DNA of 64,000 nt from Zobellia roscoffensis. Its GTDB lineage: Bacteria > Bacteroidota > Bacteroidia > Flavobacteriales > Flavobacteriaceae. The notes under the pieces are model-generated. The model was not told where the DNA came from. It saw nothing but the letters and a program-made list of their open reading frames with translations, and ran no database searches. A program made the position numbers and the translations under genes. This document shows, in pieces, positions 45,826 through 54,313 of the stretch (position 1 is its first letter; every line of letters begins with the position of its first letter). The DNA is taken from positions 1,362,504 through 1,426,503 of the forward strand of contig NZ_JADDXT010000002.1 of the NCBI RefSeq assembly GCF_015330165.1, given 5' to 3'.

Positions 45826-46332
45826 TTACTTCTTATACTTATCGTTCAGAAGCTTTACGATTTCTGAAGTTAAGTCATTGGCATCTGAGCCATAAAGAAC
45901 ACTACCGCCATCACCGCCACCAAGAATGTAACTGTAACCTTTAGATTTTCCATATGCCTTTACTTCTTTTTTTACCTTGCTGATGATGCTATCCATTTCA
46001 GTCTGACCCAACAATTGCAGTTGCTGATCTTCTTGTTGTAATTGCTGACCGATCATCTGACCTTTTTGTTGCATTACACCATACTCTTCTTGTGCTTTTG
46101 CCTGAGACAATTTTTGAGCTTTAGTTTGAAACGCCTGTGCCTCCATTTGAAAAGCCTGAGAAATACTATCCCTCTTTTTAGTAAGCGCATCTACCTTTAC
46201 CTGAAACGCTGCTTCAACATCAATTTTTTCTTGGTATTCCTCCATCAATTTTACATTGTCTACAAATCCAATTTTTTCCTGTTGACAAGAAACCATTACC
46301 AACATCAAGAATACCACTACTACGTTTTTCAT
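45826..46332 (-). CDS. OmpH/Skp family outer-membrane chaperone-like lipoprotein
   Basis: A 168-residue OmpH/Skp-type periplasmic protein with an N-terminal signal carrying a lipobox (VMVSC, Cys16), so it is probably lipid-anchored. The mature part opens KIGFVDNVKLMEEYQEKI, the usual Skp-type start, followed by a long glutamine-rich coiled coil (about 55-110). It ends with SYILGGGDGGSVLYGSDAND, the conserved C-terminal strand motif of Bacteroidota OmpH. Skp chaperones escort outer-membrane proteins. It is a single gene, with a strong terminator after it. Confidence 0.88.
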   Translation of the reverse strand: MKNVVVVFLMLVMVSCQQEKIGFVDNVKLMEEYQEKIDVEAAFQVKVDALTKKRDSISQAFQMEAQAFQTKAQKLSQAKAQEEYGVMQQKGQMIGQQLQQEDQQLQLLGQTEMDSIISKVKKEVKAYGKSKGYSYILGGGDGGSVLYGSDANDLTSEIVKLLNDKYKK

Positions 46333-46711
46333 AATTAAGTTTATTATTAGTCTACTTTTTACTCTTCGCTAATTAATTCTAAAACCTAAATCTTATTAAA
46401 TTCTAAAGAAATTAATTTTCAAGTTGCGCAAAAATAGAAAAGCTTTTTTAATTGTTGTCATCTAATTTTTAAATGTGGACGAAGAAGCAACGATTCAAGA
46501 AATATATTTCGATCACCTTTAAAAGGATAAAAAAACATGCCATAAGGAGTTTCTATCTTGAAATCGATTTAGTATAAAGGAAAATTATCAAAAACAGCCT
46601 CATGAAAACAGCATACAGAGAAGATTTTTTCAAAAACACATACTCATAAACCACAACCCAACATACGGCCTTAAAACGGCTTAAAACAAGTTTTAAGCCA
46701 AAAATTGAGGT
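46333..46711. other. Intergenic region between ompH-like and methyltransferase genes
   Basis: About 380 bp, A+T rich, with no convincing gene on either strand. It holds the terminator of the methyltransferase gene (46678-46699) and presumably the promoter of the ompH-like gene, for which I see no full consensus match. Nothing else stands out. Confidence 0.4.
46678..46699 (-). terminator. Hairpin after the methyltransferase gene
   Basis: GGCTTAAAAC and GTTTTAAGCC are perfect 10-bp arms with a 2-base centre. Read on the minus strand it follows the methyltransferase stop by 12 bases, with GTTTTAAGG after it rather than a clear U-run. Confidence 0.55.
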
Positions 46712-47542
46712 TTACTCCTGCTTTTTGAGAATATAGATTACTGAGGAAGGTTGCCCGTTAAAAACAGCAACCAGATTTGAATATAGGCCCACAAAAAATG
46801 CTTTGATAAAATTCTGCTTCCCTGTTTTATATTTTTCAGAAAGTATAGAGACATAAAAAGCATCAAACCACATGGGTTTTGTTTTCATCAATTGCATATC
46901 ATGTTTTGCAAATATCTTCCCTATGGCTTCTTTAGAAAAATGCCAAAGGTGTCTAGGAACATCATAAGCCGCCCAAAATTCTTTGTAATGTTTAGCATCG
47001 TAAGATTTAAAATTTGGAACAGCAATAACAAGTGCACCATCATCTTCTAACCTTTCTATAATTTTTGCTATTTGTAAGTCCAAATCTGGCAGATGTTCTA
47101 AAACATGCCAAAGCGTAATAACCTGAAATTTGGTTTGAGGCACTTCATCTATACTAGATAACAATTCCATTTTCTTTTCACGAGAACGAATTCTAGCATC
47201 TTGATTTGGCTCTACTCCTTTAACGGACCATTTCCATTTTTCAGCTTCCAACAAAAAATCTCCTGTACCTGCACCAACATCCAACAACGTTTTATTCTGA
47301 TTTGCATACCTATTTATTAAAAATACTTTTTGAGCAAGGCTAATTTTTTTTACCGCCTGATACATTTTATCTATAGCAGATTTGGAAGCATCAGTATGCG
47401 AAATATAGGCATCACTTTCGTAGAACTTTTGAAGATCTTTTGGTTGGGGTTTGGTCACCAACATTTGCAGCTCTTCATCTAAAAGTAATTCAAAGTCTTC
47501 ACCGGTAATTGAGAAGTCCTTAGTTTTTAAAAACGGTTTCAT
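46712..47542 (-). CDS. Class I SAM-dependent methyltransferase
   Basis: A 276-residue methyltransferase. LLDVGAGTGDFLLEAEKWKW (about 88-107) is the SAM-binding loop, VITLWHVLEHLPDL is the motif II/post-I region, and ALVIAVPNFKSYDAKHYKEF the next strand, as in methyltransferases of the Methyltransf_11/23 groups. It has a TKPQPKDLQKFYESDAYISH start typical of a Bacteroidota subgroup near mnmG. Its first 23 bases overlap the end of the upstream lipoprotein gene, so translation is linked. The substrate is unknown. Confidence 0.88.
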   Translation of the reverse strand: MKPFLKTKDFSITGEDFELLLDEELQMLVTKPQPKDLQKFYESDAYISHTDASKSAIDKMYQAVKKISLAQKVFLINRYANQNKTLLDVGAGTGDFLLEAEKWKWSVKGVEPNQDARIRSREKKMELLSSIDEVPQTKFQVITLWHVLEHLPDLDLQIAKIIERLEDDGALVIAVPNFKSYDAKHYKEFWAAYDVPRHLWHFSKEAIGKIFAKHDMQLMKTKPMWFDAFYVSILSEKYKTGKQNFIKAFFVGLYSNLVAVFNGQPSSVIYILKKQE

Positions 47543-48068
47543 TATAGTTGTGCGTGGTAAGGTATTCCTTTTTGAGAGTTCGAAGATAATTCAAAACTAG
47601 CTCTCTTGAAAACGAATCTTCATGAAGACAGTCTTTTTCATAATCACTGTACACCTCAATGGCAATATACCAATTATCTGTTCTGATTAAATCTTCTCCA
47701 CCAACGTAATCATCATCAGTATCTAAAGCGGCATTCAAAGTTGCACTAAAAATAGCTGGTGCCAAATTCAAAACTTTAGTAGGAATAGCTGTTTCATAAA
47801 ACGCAAAAAAATAAGTTTTTCCATCAATCATAAATGGTATATCATCATATACATTTTCATGATTCAATTGAAACTTTGTATTTACATAATTGTAAAAATG
47901 TTCCGCTTCTTTAGGGTCTTCAAAAATGAACATTGTTCTTTTGGAAAGACTTCTTTTAAACTTCTTTCCTTTAGATAATTTATAGTCTTTTATGTTTGGC
48001 GCAATCCGTACCGGAATGCAAGATTGAACCATTATGGCAAGACACAAAACAAACAGATATCGTTTCAT
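47520..48068 (-). CDS. Conserved hypothetical lipoprotein
   Basis: A 182-residue protein with a lipoprotein signal (MKRYLFVLCLAIMVQSC, Cys17). The mature part is basic at first (SKGKKFKRSLSKRTMFIFED), then has TYFFAFYETAIPTKVLNLAP and DDDYVGGEDLIRTDNWYIAI. I cannot place it in a characterised family. It is between mnmG and the methyltransferase gene, overlapping the latter by 23 bp, a conserved-looking arrangement. It probably faces the periplasm. The parS-like site and 294 bp of otherwise featureless DNA lie between it and mnmG. Confidence 0.8.
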   Translation of the reverse strand: MKRYLFVLCLAIMVQSCIPVRIAPNIKDYKLSKGKKFKRSLSKRTMFIFEDPKEAEHFYNYVNTKFQLNHENVYDDIPFMIDGKTYFFAFYETAIPTKVLNLAPAIFSATLNAALDTDDDYVGGEDLIRTDNWYIAIEVYSDYEKDCLHEDSFSRELVLNYLRTLKKEYLTTHNYNETVFKN

Positions 48069-48336
48069 TTGAAAGCACTTTTAGATTGAAAAAATACTTC
48101 AACAAAAATCGAGCCCAAAGCAATTTTACCCTACCCCACTCGTTCTATACAAATAGAAAATTAAAAAGGATTTTCAAACAGTTCTTATCTAGAACCCGTT
48201 CAAAAACCCTTACGTATTATAATTTATAAACCTTTTAAAAATTCATGCTCTATAAGCAATAGCGTATACTAGCGTGTCTTTCTTTTTAATGTCTCCGTGC
48301 TATTCTTATTTAGAAACTTAGCGTGGAAATGACATA

Positions 48337-48352
48337 TGTTCCACGTGGAACG
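48337..48352. promoter_or_regulatory. parS-like site, one mismatch, downstream of mnmG
   Basis: TGTTCCACGTGGAACG differs by its last base from the perfect 16-bp palindrome found at 50310, which is the ParB-binding consensus of many bacteria (for example Pseudomonas parS). It lies 10 bases after the mnmG stop codon, in non-coding DNA. Binding of ParB is inferred. Confidence 0.78.
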
Positions 48353-48362
48353 TTCTCAAAAA

Positions 48363-50231
48363 CTATCTTCCCAAGTACACTAACAACACACTTATATCCG
48401 AAGGATTTACTCCACTCACTCTAGCTGCCTGCGCGATCGTAACCGGCTGTATGGAATTCAATTTCTCTCGTGCTTCATACGACAAAGACTTCAATTTTGA
48501 ATAGTCAAAATTAGCAGGGATTTTTACATTTTCAAGACGTAATAATTTATCCGCGTTGTTCTTTTCCTTGGCGATATATCCAGAATATTTAACTTGAATT
48601 TCTGTCTGTTCTAGCACCTCTCGGTCAAGATTATTATCTTCCACAAAACCCGAAACAGTTTCTAATTTAAGCATGTGCTCCATGGTTACTTTTGGTCTCG
48701 AAAAAACCTTGAACATCTTATCAGATTGCTTTACCAAAGCAGAATCTACACTCTCCAAAATAGGATTAATATCCTCCGGCTTAACGCTCGTTTCTTTAAA
48801 GAAATTTACAAAAGAATCAGATTTCTTCTCCTTCTCCTCCATCCTATCCAAGCGTTCTTTTTTGGCCAAACCAATATCAAAACTACGTGGAGTCAAACGC
48901 AAATCTGCATTATCTTGTCGCAGTAAAGTTCTGTATTCTGCTCTAGAAGTAAACATACGATACGGCTCTTCTGTGCCCTTTGTAATCAAATCATCAATCA
49001 AAACTCCTATATACGCTTCGTCCCTTTGAAGTATAAATTCTTCCTTTTCCTTGATTTTTAAATGAGCATTCATACCCGCCATTAAACCTTGAGAAGCAGC
49101 TTCTTCATACCCTGTGGTTCCATTAATCTGACCAGCAAAATACAGGTTCTCTACAAGTTTAGTTTCTAAGGTATGTTTCAATTGTGTTGGCGGAAAATAA
49201 TCATATTCTATAGCATAACCAGGTCTGAAAAATTTAACCTTTTCAAATCCTACCACCGAACGTAATGCTTTAAATTGAACATCCTCGGGCAACGAAGTTG
49301 AGAAGCCATTTACATAAACTTCTACCGTATCCCAACCCTCAGGTTCAACAAAAATCTGATGACTATTCTTATCTGCAAAGCGGTTAATCTTGTCCTCTAT
49401 AGACGGACAATAACGTGGCCCTATACTTTTGATTCTCCCATTGAACATAGGCGACCTATCGAAACCTTCACGCAACACATCATGAACCAATTCACTTGTA
49501 TGAGTCATAAAACAATCACGTTGGGTAGTCAAAACGGGCGTTTGTAAATAGGAAAACTTCTCAGGTATTTCATCCCCAGGTTGTGGAATCATAACTGAAT
49601 AATCTAAAGAGCGACCATCAACCCGTGGTGGTGTTCCTGTCTTCATACGACCACTTTCAAACCCCAATTGAAGCAATTGTTCAGTGATACCGGTTGCAGC
49701 TTTCTCTCCTGCCCTTCCACCACCAAACTGTTTTTCTCCAATATGGATAAGACCATTTAAAAAAGTACCGTTCGTTAGAATAACAGATTTAGACCTTATA
49801 TCTATTCCTAAAGAACTCTTTACCCCAACAACTTTACCGTTCTCAATTAGCAATCCGCTAACCATTTCTTGGTAAAAATCAACGTTTGGTATATTCTCCA
49901 AAGCCAAGCGCCATTCTTCAGCAAACCGCATGCGATCATTCTGCGCACGCGGACTCCACATGGCAGGTCCTTTAGATTTATTCAACATTTTAAACTGAAT
50001 AGCGGACTTATCCGTAATAATTCCACTTAAACCTCCAAGTGCATCTATCTCGCGAACAATTTGTCCTTTAGCAATCCCTCCCATAGCTGGATTACAGGAC
50101 ATTTGCCCTATGGTCTGTAAATTCATGGTAACCAAAAGGGTTTTGGAACCCATATTTCCAGCTGCCGCCGCTGCCTCCGCTCCTGCGTGACCACCTCCAA
50201 CTACTATAACATCATACTCCTCTGCAAACAT
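48363..50231 (-). CDS. mnmG: tRNA uridine-5-carboxymethylaminomethyl modification enzyme MnmG (GidA)
   Basis: FAD-dependent enzyme that, with MnmE, adds the carboxymethylaminomethyl group to the wobble uridine of several tRNAs. It has 622 residues. VIVVGGGHAGAEAAAAAG is the FAD-binding loop, MSCNPAMGGIAKGQIVREID and GTFLNGLIHIGEKQFGGGRA are GidA signatures, RYCPSIEDKINRFADK and YFAGQINGTTGYEEAASQG complete the set, and the C-terminal helical domain contacts MnmE. It follows ybeY by 74 bp on the same strand. Its placement beside parS-like sites fits the common gidA-near-origin arrangement. Confidence 0.98.
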   Translation of the reverse strand: MFAEEYDVIVVGGGHAGAEAAAAAGNMGSKTLLVTMNLQTIGQMSCNPAMGGIAKGQIVREIDALGGLSGIITDKSAIQFKMLNKSKGPAMWSPRAQNDRMRFAEEWRLALENIPNVDFYQEMVSGLLIENGKVVGVKSSLGIDIRSKSVILTNGTFLNGLIHIGEKQFGGGRAGEKAATGITEQLLQLGFESGRMKTGTPPRVDGRSLDYSVMIPQPGDEIPEKFSYLQTPVLTTQRDCFMTHTSELVHDVLREGFDRSPMFNGRIKSIGPRYCPSIEDKINRFADKNSHQIFVEPEGWDTVEVYVNGFSTSLPEDVQFKALRSVVGFEKVKFFRPGYAIEYDYFPPTQLKHTLETKLVENLYFAGQINGTTGYEEAASQGLMAGMNAHLKIKEKEEFILQRDEAYIGVLIDDLITKGTEEPYRMFTSRAEYRTLLRQDNADLRLTPRSFDIGLAKKERLDRMEEKEKKSDSFVNFFKETSVKPEDINPILESVDSALVKQSDKMFKVFSRPKVTMEHMLKLETVSGFVEDNNLDREVLEQTEIQVKYSGYIAKEKNNADKLLRLENVKIPANFDYSKLKSLSYEAREKLNSIQPVTIAQAARVSGVNPSDISVLLVYLGR

Positions 50232-50305
50232 CTCTTATCCTATAAAATGTGATTATCTACTATACATACTCAAAACCAGAAACACATAATGTAACCGGCA
50301 TACTC

Positions 50306-50725
50306 TTAATGTTCCACGTGGAACATTTTAATCTTTTCGTCTTCTTTGTGCCGCATTGTTTTAACTTCTAAATCAGATTTATCTTTAAATCCAAAAAGAT
50401 GTAGCACTCCATGCGCCATAACTCTACGCATTTCTTCTTCAAAAGGAGTATTGAATTCCTTTGCATTCTCCTTCACTCTATCAACAGAAATAAAAATATC
50501 GCCACCAACACGCTTTCCCTCTGTATAATCAAACGTCAAAATATCTGTATAGGTATTGTGATTAAGATATTTTTCATTCATCTCGAGAACCTCTTCATCT
50601 GAACAAAAAACATAATCTATTTGACTCAATTCTCCTTCTTCAGAATCTATAACGGCTTTCAACCAATCTACATATTTATCCTCCGTTTCTAAAGCAAAAT
50701 CCGTCTTATAGTGAAACTCAATCAT
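50306..50725 (-). CDS. ybeY: Endoribonuclease YbeY
   Basis: Single-strand-specific endoribonuclease involved in 16S rRNA 3'-end maturation and ribosome quality control. It has 139 residues. NEKYLNHNTYTDILTFDYTE is the family's central motif and VMAHGVLHLFGFKDKSD the metal-binding part. The two His of HGVLH are present, but the third His of the usual HGxLHLxGYDH is replaced by a K-D-K arrangement, as is common in Bacteroidota. The last six codons (MFHVEH) are the parS-like palindrome. It overlaps the upstream DUF4175 gene by 8 bp and precedes mnmG by 74 bp. Confidence 0.95.
   Translation of the reverse strand: MIEFHYKTDFALETEDKYVDWLKAVIDSEEGELSQIDYVFCSDEEVLEMNEKYLNHNTYTDILTFDYTEGKRVGGDIFISVDRVKENAKEFNTPFEEEMRRVMAHGVLHLFGFKDKSDLEVKTMRHKEDEKIKMFHVEH
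50310..50325. promoter_or_regulatory. Perfect parS site within the end of ybeY
   Basis: TGTTCCACGTGGAACA is a perfect 16-bp palindrome and matches the parS consensus TGTTNCACGTGNAACA. It is coding DNA: on the minus strand it encodes the final residues MFHVEH of YbeY, with the stop codon one base after it. ParB binding is inferred; the gene for ParB is not in the window. Confidence 0.88.
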
Positions 50726-53700
50726 CCGTTTTAAAATATTCTTTAACCTTGTTTTGAAAATTTTGGCGCAAAGGTAAGCTTTGTCTATTTAAAATCTCAA
50801 TTTCATTGCGATAATTCTCTAATAATGAGGGTTTAGTAATAATAGGGTTTTGAAACTGATTGGTATTTGTATTACTCTCTCTTTCAGGTTTCTTACCTTG
50901 TTTCATAGCAGCATTCTCCAACTTCAACATTTCATACTGAATGTTATTAATCTTTGAATTACTCCGGTGTGTAACGCCATTTTCAAGAAGATCATTTTCA
51001 AAATCTTCCATTTGTTTTATAAGTTTTTGAGCCAACTTCTTATCTCCGGCATTCATCATGTCAACTAATTGCTGTTCCAATTGCTGACGCAACTTTTGTT
51101 GTTCCTTGTAAATCTCATAAACCTCCTGAAGCTCAGATTCCGAAAGTTGTCCTGAACCACCACCAGACTGACCTCCTTGTTCCTTTCCACTATTCCCCTT
51201 GCCATCTTTTCCTTGTCCCTGTTCTCCTTGACCATCGTCTCCTTGACCATCGTCTCCTTCACCAGCTTTTTGCCCTTCACCCTTTTTGGATTTTCCCTCT
51301 CCATCTTTAGAACCCTCCCCTTTGCCGCTTTTACCATCACCTTGACTGGGCTTTCCTTGTCCGGGTTTTCCCATACCATCCATTTTCTCCTTCAGCTCCT
51401 GCTGGCCCTTTATGATATCTGGAAGCTGAAAACCCTCACCCTCGCCTTCGCCCTTGCCAGACATCATACTCTGTTCCATATTATCTAAAATTTTAGCAAG
51501 AAAATCCGCTAAACTATTCGAGGCACTTAAAACATACTTTTGGTAAGATACTCCCTGGTATATTTGATTCTCAGCTATGCTCTCCAAAGTCTTATCCACA
51601 TTATAATACACCTCAGTAATTTGCTCGTTAACAAACTCTGAAAGCTCTGCACGTCTGAGCGACAACGCAAAAAGGCTATCATCTACATGTTCAAATAGCT
51701 CCCGTAATTCTTGTTGTTTATGGATAGCATTGGAAAACTGTGGACTATCTGCATCAATATCTTCTAGACTGTCGTACAATAGTTCTTGCTTAAAGGAGAA
51801 AGTAATTAAATTATCTAAAATTTGTCTAAGCATTTCAGCATCTTCCGTAATGGAAGAATCACCACCACCACTAGCTGCTGATTGGCTCAATTGCTCGCTC
51901 ATTTCCTTCATTTTCTGTGCGGCAGACTTTTGCTTCTTTGAGGCCTTTTTAGAAGACTCCTCCTTTTCCTCTGCATTAGAATTCTCCAATTCTTGCTTTT
52001 CGAGCTCTTTTAAGGCCTCTTCTTGCTCTTTCTTTACTTCTCCCTCCTTCTCTTTATTACGATCCAAATCTAGGGGTTTCTTTAATTCCTCATTATCCTT
52101 CTGGAGCTCGTCTAACTCTTCTTCTATTTCTTCGAATACCTTATTTAATTTTTCTTGTTTCTCCTTTTCACCTGATTTATCCGGAGTATCAGCTGCTTTC
52201 TCTTGTTCTTTGGCTATTTTATCCAAATCCCTAGCCAATTGATCTACCTTTTCGGTTACATAATACCGTTTGGTCAGTTCCAATAACTGCTCCAGGTTAC
52301 GCTCCCCATTCTTTTGCTTTTTCCCTAATTCCTCTAATCGTTTAGAGAGCTCCTCCCTATTAATTTTATCAGCAATTTTATTGAGTTCTTCCAGCAACTT
52401 TTCGTTCTTCTTTGCCTGCAATTCCTGACGTTCCAAACGCTCTTGCAGTAATTTATTCATCTTATCATCACTGTTCAACTTATTGAGGTTCTCTTTAAGC
52501 TGTTTGCTGAATTTTTCCATCTGACTTTCCTGTTGCTGCTGCTTCTTAAGAAAATCCTTTATTTGGTTCTGCTCCGTGAAATTCAACTGATTTTTTTCCT
52601 TTTGTTCCTTATTTATATCATTTAGGTCTTCCTTCTGTTCTTTGAACTTCTCTAAAGACTTATCTAAATTGTTTATAAGGGATTGCTGGGATTCCAACTC
52701 TTTATTCCGTAATTGATCCTCATCTAATAAAGACAAAGAAAACACCTGAGATTTGGTAGCCTTGCCTTTGTGAATAGCATCATTATCTACCGCTACAAAA
52801 TAAAAGCTATACTTTTTATCTGCCTCTAATTGCAGGCCTGAAGGAAACGTGTAATAAAACTGATCAAAATTAGAACTAGGATTACCCAACACTATAATTT
52901 GCCTGTTCTCTGGATCATCGTCAGCATAACAAACCAATTTAATACTGTTTAGTTTATAATCATCAGCGGCCTCTCCAACATAGTATCCTACATTAGGATT
53001 AAGTGTATCTAATACTTGCTTTACCTTTATTGAGGGATACGCATCTTTAACCACGGTAAACTTGTAACTTAATTTCTCATAATCCGATACATTCGTATTG
53101 GATGTTGTTACCTCATAATTCAAATCGTTATACACCCGTTTATGAATGCTAAAATCGTTTTCATTTTTTAAAAAATTCTGAACGGTATCGGCAGTAATTA
53201 ATTTGATAACTTCAGTATTCTCACCTGAAACCACCCAAGTAACCTTGGTCCCTTCTGGAAATACAGCGTTGCCCGTACTTTTTAAGGTATCCGATGGTTT
53301 GCCTGTATAGTTTGGGTAATCCAACTTCACTTGAAAATCCTTTATTACAGGAGTCTTAAGAACATCCAATTTGTAATGCTTAGAACGTATTCCATTGCCC
53401 ATAAAATGAAAATCAATAAACTTCAAAGGGGGCGTAAATGTATAATGGTACCTACCGTTATCTTCTTGTAAAATAGATTGTTTACCATCTATAATAATAA
53501 ATACTGTTTCCGGCTTAACAACACCTTCAGTAGTCACTTGAAGCGAAAATTCCTTAGAATCCAATACACTTAACTCATTGGATAATAAATGAAACGAAAA
53601 AGGAGCCGGTGGCTCATAAGCCATGTTATAATTTACAACGCGATCTACAGAACCAAAAAAAGGTTTGAGATTACCCGATATGCCAATAACAAACACCACC

Positions 53701-54182
53701 AATGCCGGAATAACAAGGTATTTCAAATATTTTAAGTTATCCTTAAATTCTACTGCCTTCGTAAACGGCACTAAACGCATACGTTCACTCCTCTGTTCAA
53801 TACTAGCCAACAATAATTCCGATTGGTTTTTGTCCTCTCCTAAGTCAATAAGATTATATAGCTTATCGCCTACTTCAGGAAAATGTTTGCCTATCAAAAC
53901 AGAAGCTTCTCTGTTACTAATACCCTGTTTTAACCGAAACAGATAGAATAAAGGCGTTAGAATGTATTTGAACAATAAGGACAGCTCAATACACACAAAT
54001 AGCACTAACAGCACTAAGCGGCCCGTAGAATTGAGCCAAAGCAGGTATTCAACACCAAGAACAACGAAAAAGAAGAGGGCGCCGAAGGCTACAAACAACA
54101 ATATGCCCTTAATAAGCATTTTGGTATAGTACTTTCTGACAAAACCGTTCAGCTTTTGAAGTATGTTCTGATAACCATTCAT
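50718..54182 (-). CDS. DUF4175 family large membrane-anchored coiled-coil protein
   Basis: Protein of 1154 residues from the ATG at 54182 (MNGYQNILQKL). Three membrane helices in the first 180 residues are followed by a large soluble region with beta-type repeats, then a very long charged helical part (about 490-790) rich in Glu, Lys and Gln. After a second helical section comes a low-complexity Gly/Lys/Gln/Glu stretch (about 935-1020) and a final coiled coil. It matches DUF4175, a Bacteroidota envelope family with no known function. It overlaps ybeY by 8 bp. The repeated segment includes a 15-bp tandem repeat at 51223-51252. Confidence 0.85.
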   Translation of the reverse strand: MNGYQNILQKLNGFVRKYYTKMLIKGILLFVAFGALFFFVVLGVEYLLWLNSTGRLVLLVLFVCIELSLLFKYILTPLFYLFRLKQGISNREASVLIGKHFPEVGDKLYNLIDLGEDKNQSELLLASIEQRSERMRLVPFTKAVEFKDNLKYLKYLVIPALVVFVIGISGNLKPFFGSVDRVVNYNMAYEPPAPFSFHLLSNELSVLDSKEFSLQVTTEGVVKPETVFIIIDGKQSILQEDNGRYHYTFTPPLKFIDFHFMGNGIRSKHYKLDVLKTPVIKDFQVKLDYPNYTGKPSDTLKSTGNAVFPEGTKVTWVVSGENTEVIKLITADTVQNFLKNENDFSIHKRVYNDLNYEVTTSNTNVSDYEKLSYKFTVVKDAYPSIKVKQVLDTLNPNVGYYVGEAADDYKLNSIKLVCYADDDPENRQIIVLGNPSSNFDQFYYTFPSGLQLEADKKYSFYFVAVDNDAIHKGKATKSQVFSLSLLDEDQLRNKELESQQSLINNLDKSLEKFKEQKEDLNDINKEQKEKNQLNFTEQNQIKDFLKKQQQQESQMEKFSKQLKENLNKLNSDDKMNKLLQERLERQELQAKKNEKLLEELNKIADKINREELSKRLEELGKKQKNGERNLEQLLELTKRYYVTEKVDQLARDLDKIAKEQEKAADTPDKSGEKEKQEKLNKVFEEIEEELDELQKDNEELKKPLDLDRNKEKEGEVKKEQEEALKELEKQELENSNAEEKEESSKKASKKQKSAAQKMKEMSEQLSQSAASGGGDSSITEDAEMLRQILDNLITFSFKQELLYDSLEDIDADSPQFSNAIHKQQELRELFEHVDDSLFALSLRRAELSEFVNEQITEVYYNVDKTLESIAENQIYQGVSYQKYVLSASNSLADFLAKILDNMEQSMMSGKGEGEGEGFQLPDIIKGQQELKEKMDGMGKPGQGKPSQGDGKSGKGEGSKDGEGKSKKGEGQKAGEGDDGQGDDGQGEQGQGKDGKGNSGKEQGGQSGGGSGQLSESELQEVYEIYKEQQKLRQQLEQQLVDMMNAGDKKLAQKLIKQMEDFENDLLENGVTHRSNSKINNIQYEMLKLENAAMKQGKKPERESNTNTNQFQNPIITKPSLLENYRNEIEILNRQSLPLRQNFQNKVKEYFKTDD
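51223..51252. repeat. 15-bp tandem repeat inside the DUF4175 gene
   Basis: TCTCCTTGACCATCG occurs twice in a row (51223-51237 and 51238-51252), coding for the repeated residues GDDGQ on the minus strand. It lies in a longer Gly/Gln/Lys/Glu-rich, degenerate repeat region. Confidence 0.8.
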
Positions 54183-54263
54183 AGATTGTAAAGATACAGA
54201 AAAAAGCACCTGAGCCCTTAGAACCTACCCTAAGCCCTTTATGCTGTGGTTTCATATGTTTAC

Positions 54264-54295
54264 TTTGTGGAGATAAGGAGCTTTTTATACCTTTG
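54264..54295 (+). promoter_or_regulatory. Bacteroidota-type promoter of gltX
   Basis: TTTG (54264-54267), a 20-base spacer and TACCTTTG (54288-54295) match both promoter elements of the Bacteroidota housekeeping consensus. The ATG of gltX lies 18 bases further on. Confidence 0.75.
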
Positions 54296-54313
54296 CGCCA
54301 TAAATTTTTAGCC

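Noticed and set aside
51165..51480. CRISPR or minisatellite from the repeated motif in DUF4175
   Set aside because: The repeats are in-frame, degenerate and coding for a low-complexity Gly/Lys/Gln stretch; there are no spacers.
51590..51605. A DnaA-box-like TTATCCACA as a sign of oriC
   Set aside because: It is a single copy inside the DUF4175 coding sequence, with no cluster of boxes, no A+T-rich unwinding region and no dnaA or dnaN gene nearby.
51730..52242. A 170-codon plus-strand open frame opposite DUF4175
   Set aside because: It is the reverse of a Glu/Lys-rich coiled coil and its product is a Ser/Phe-rich low-complexity string. It is a shadow of the real gene.
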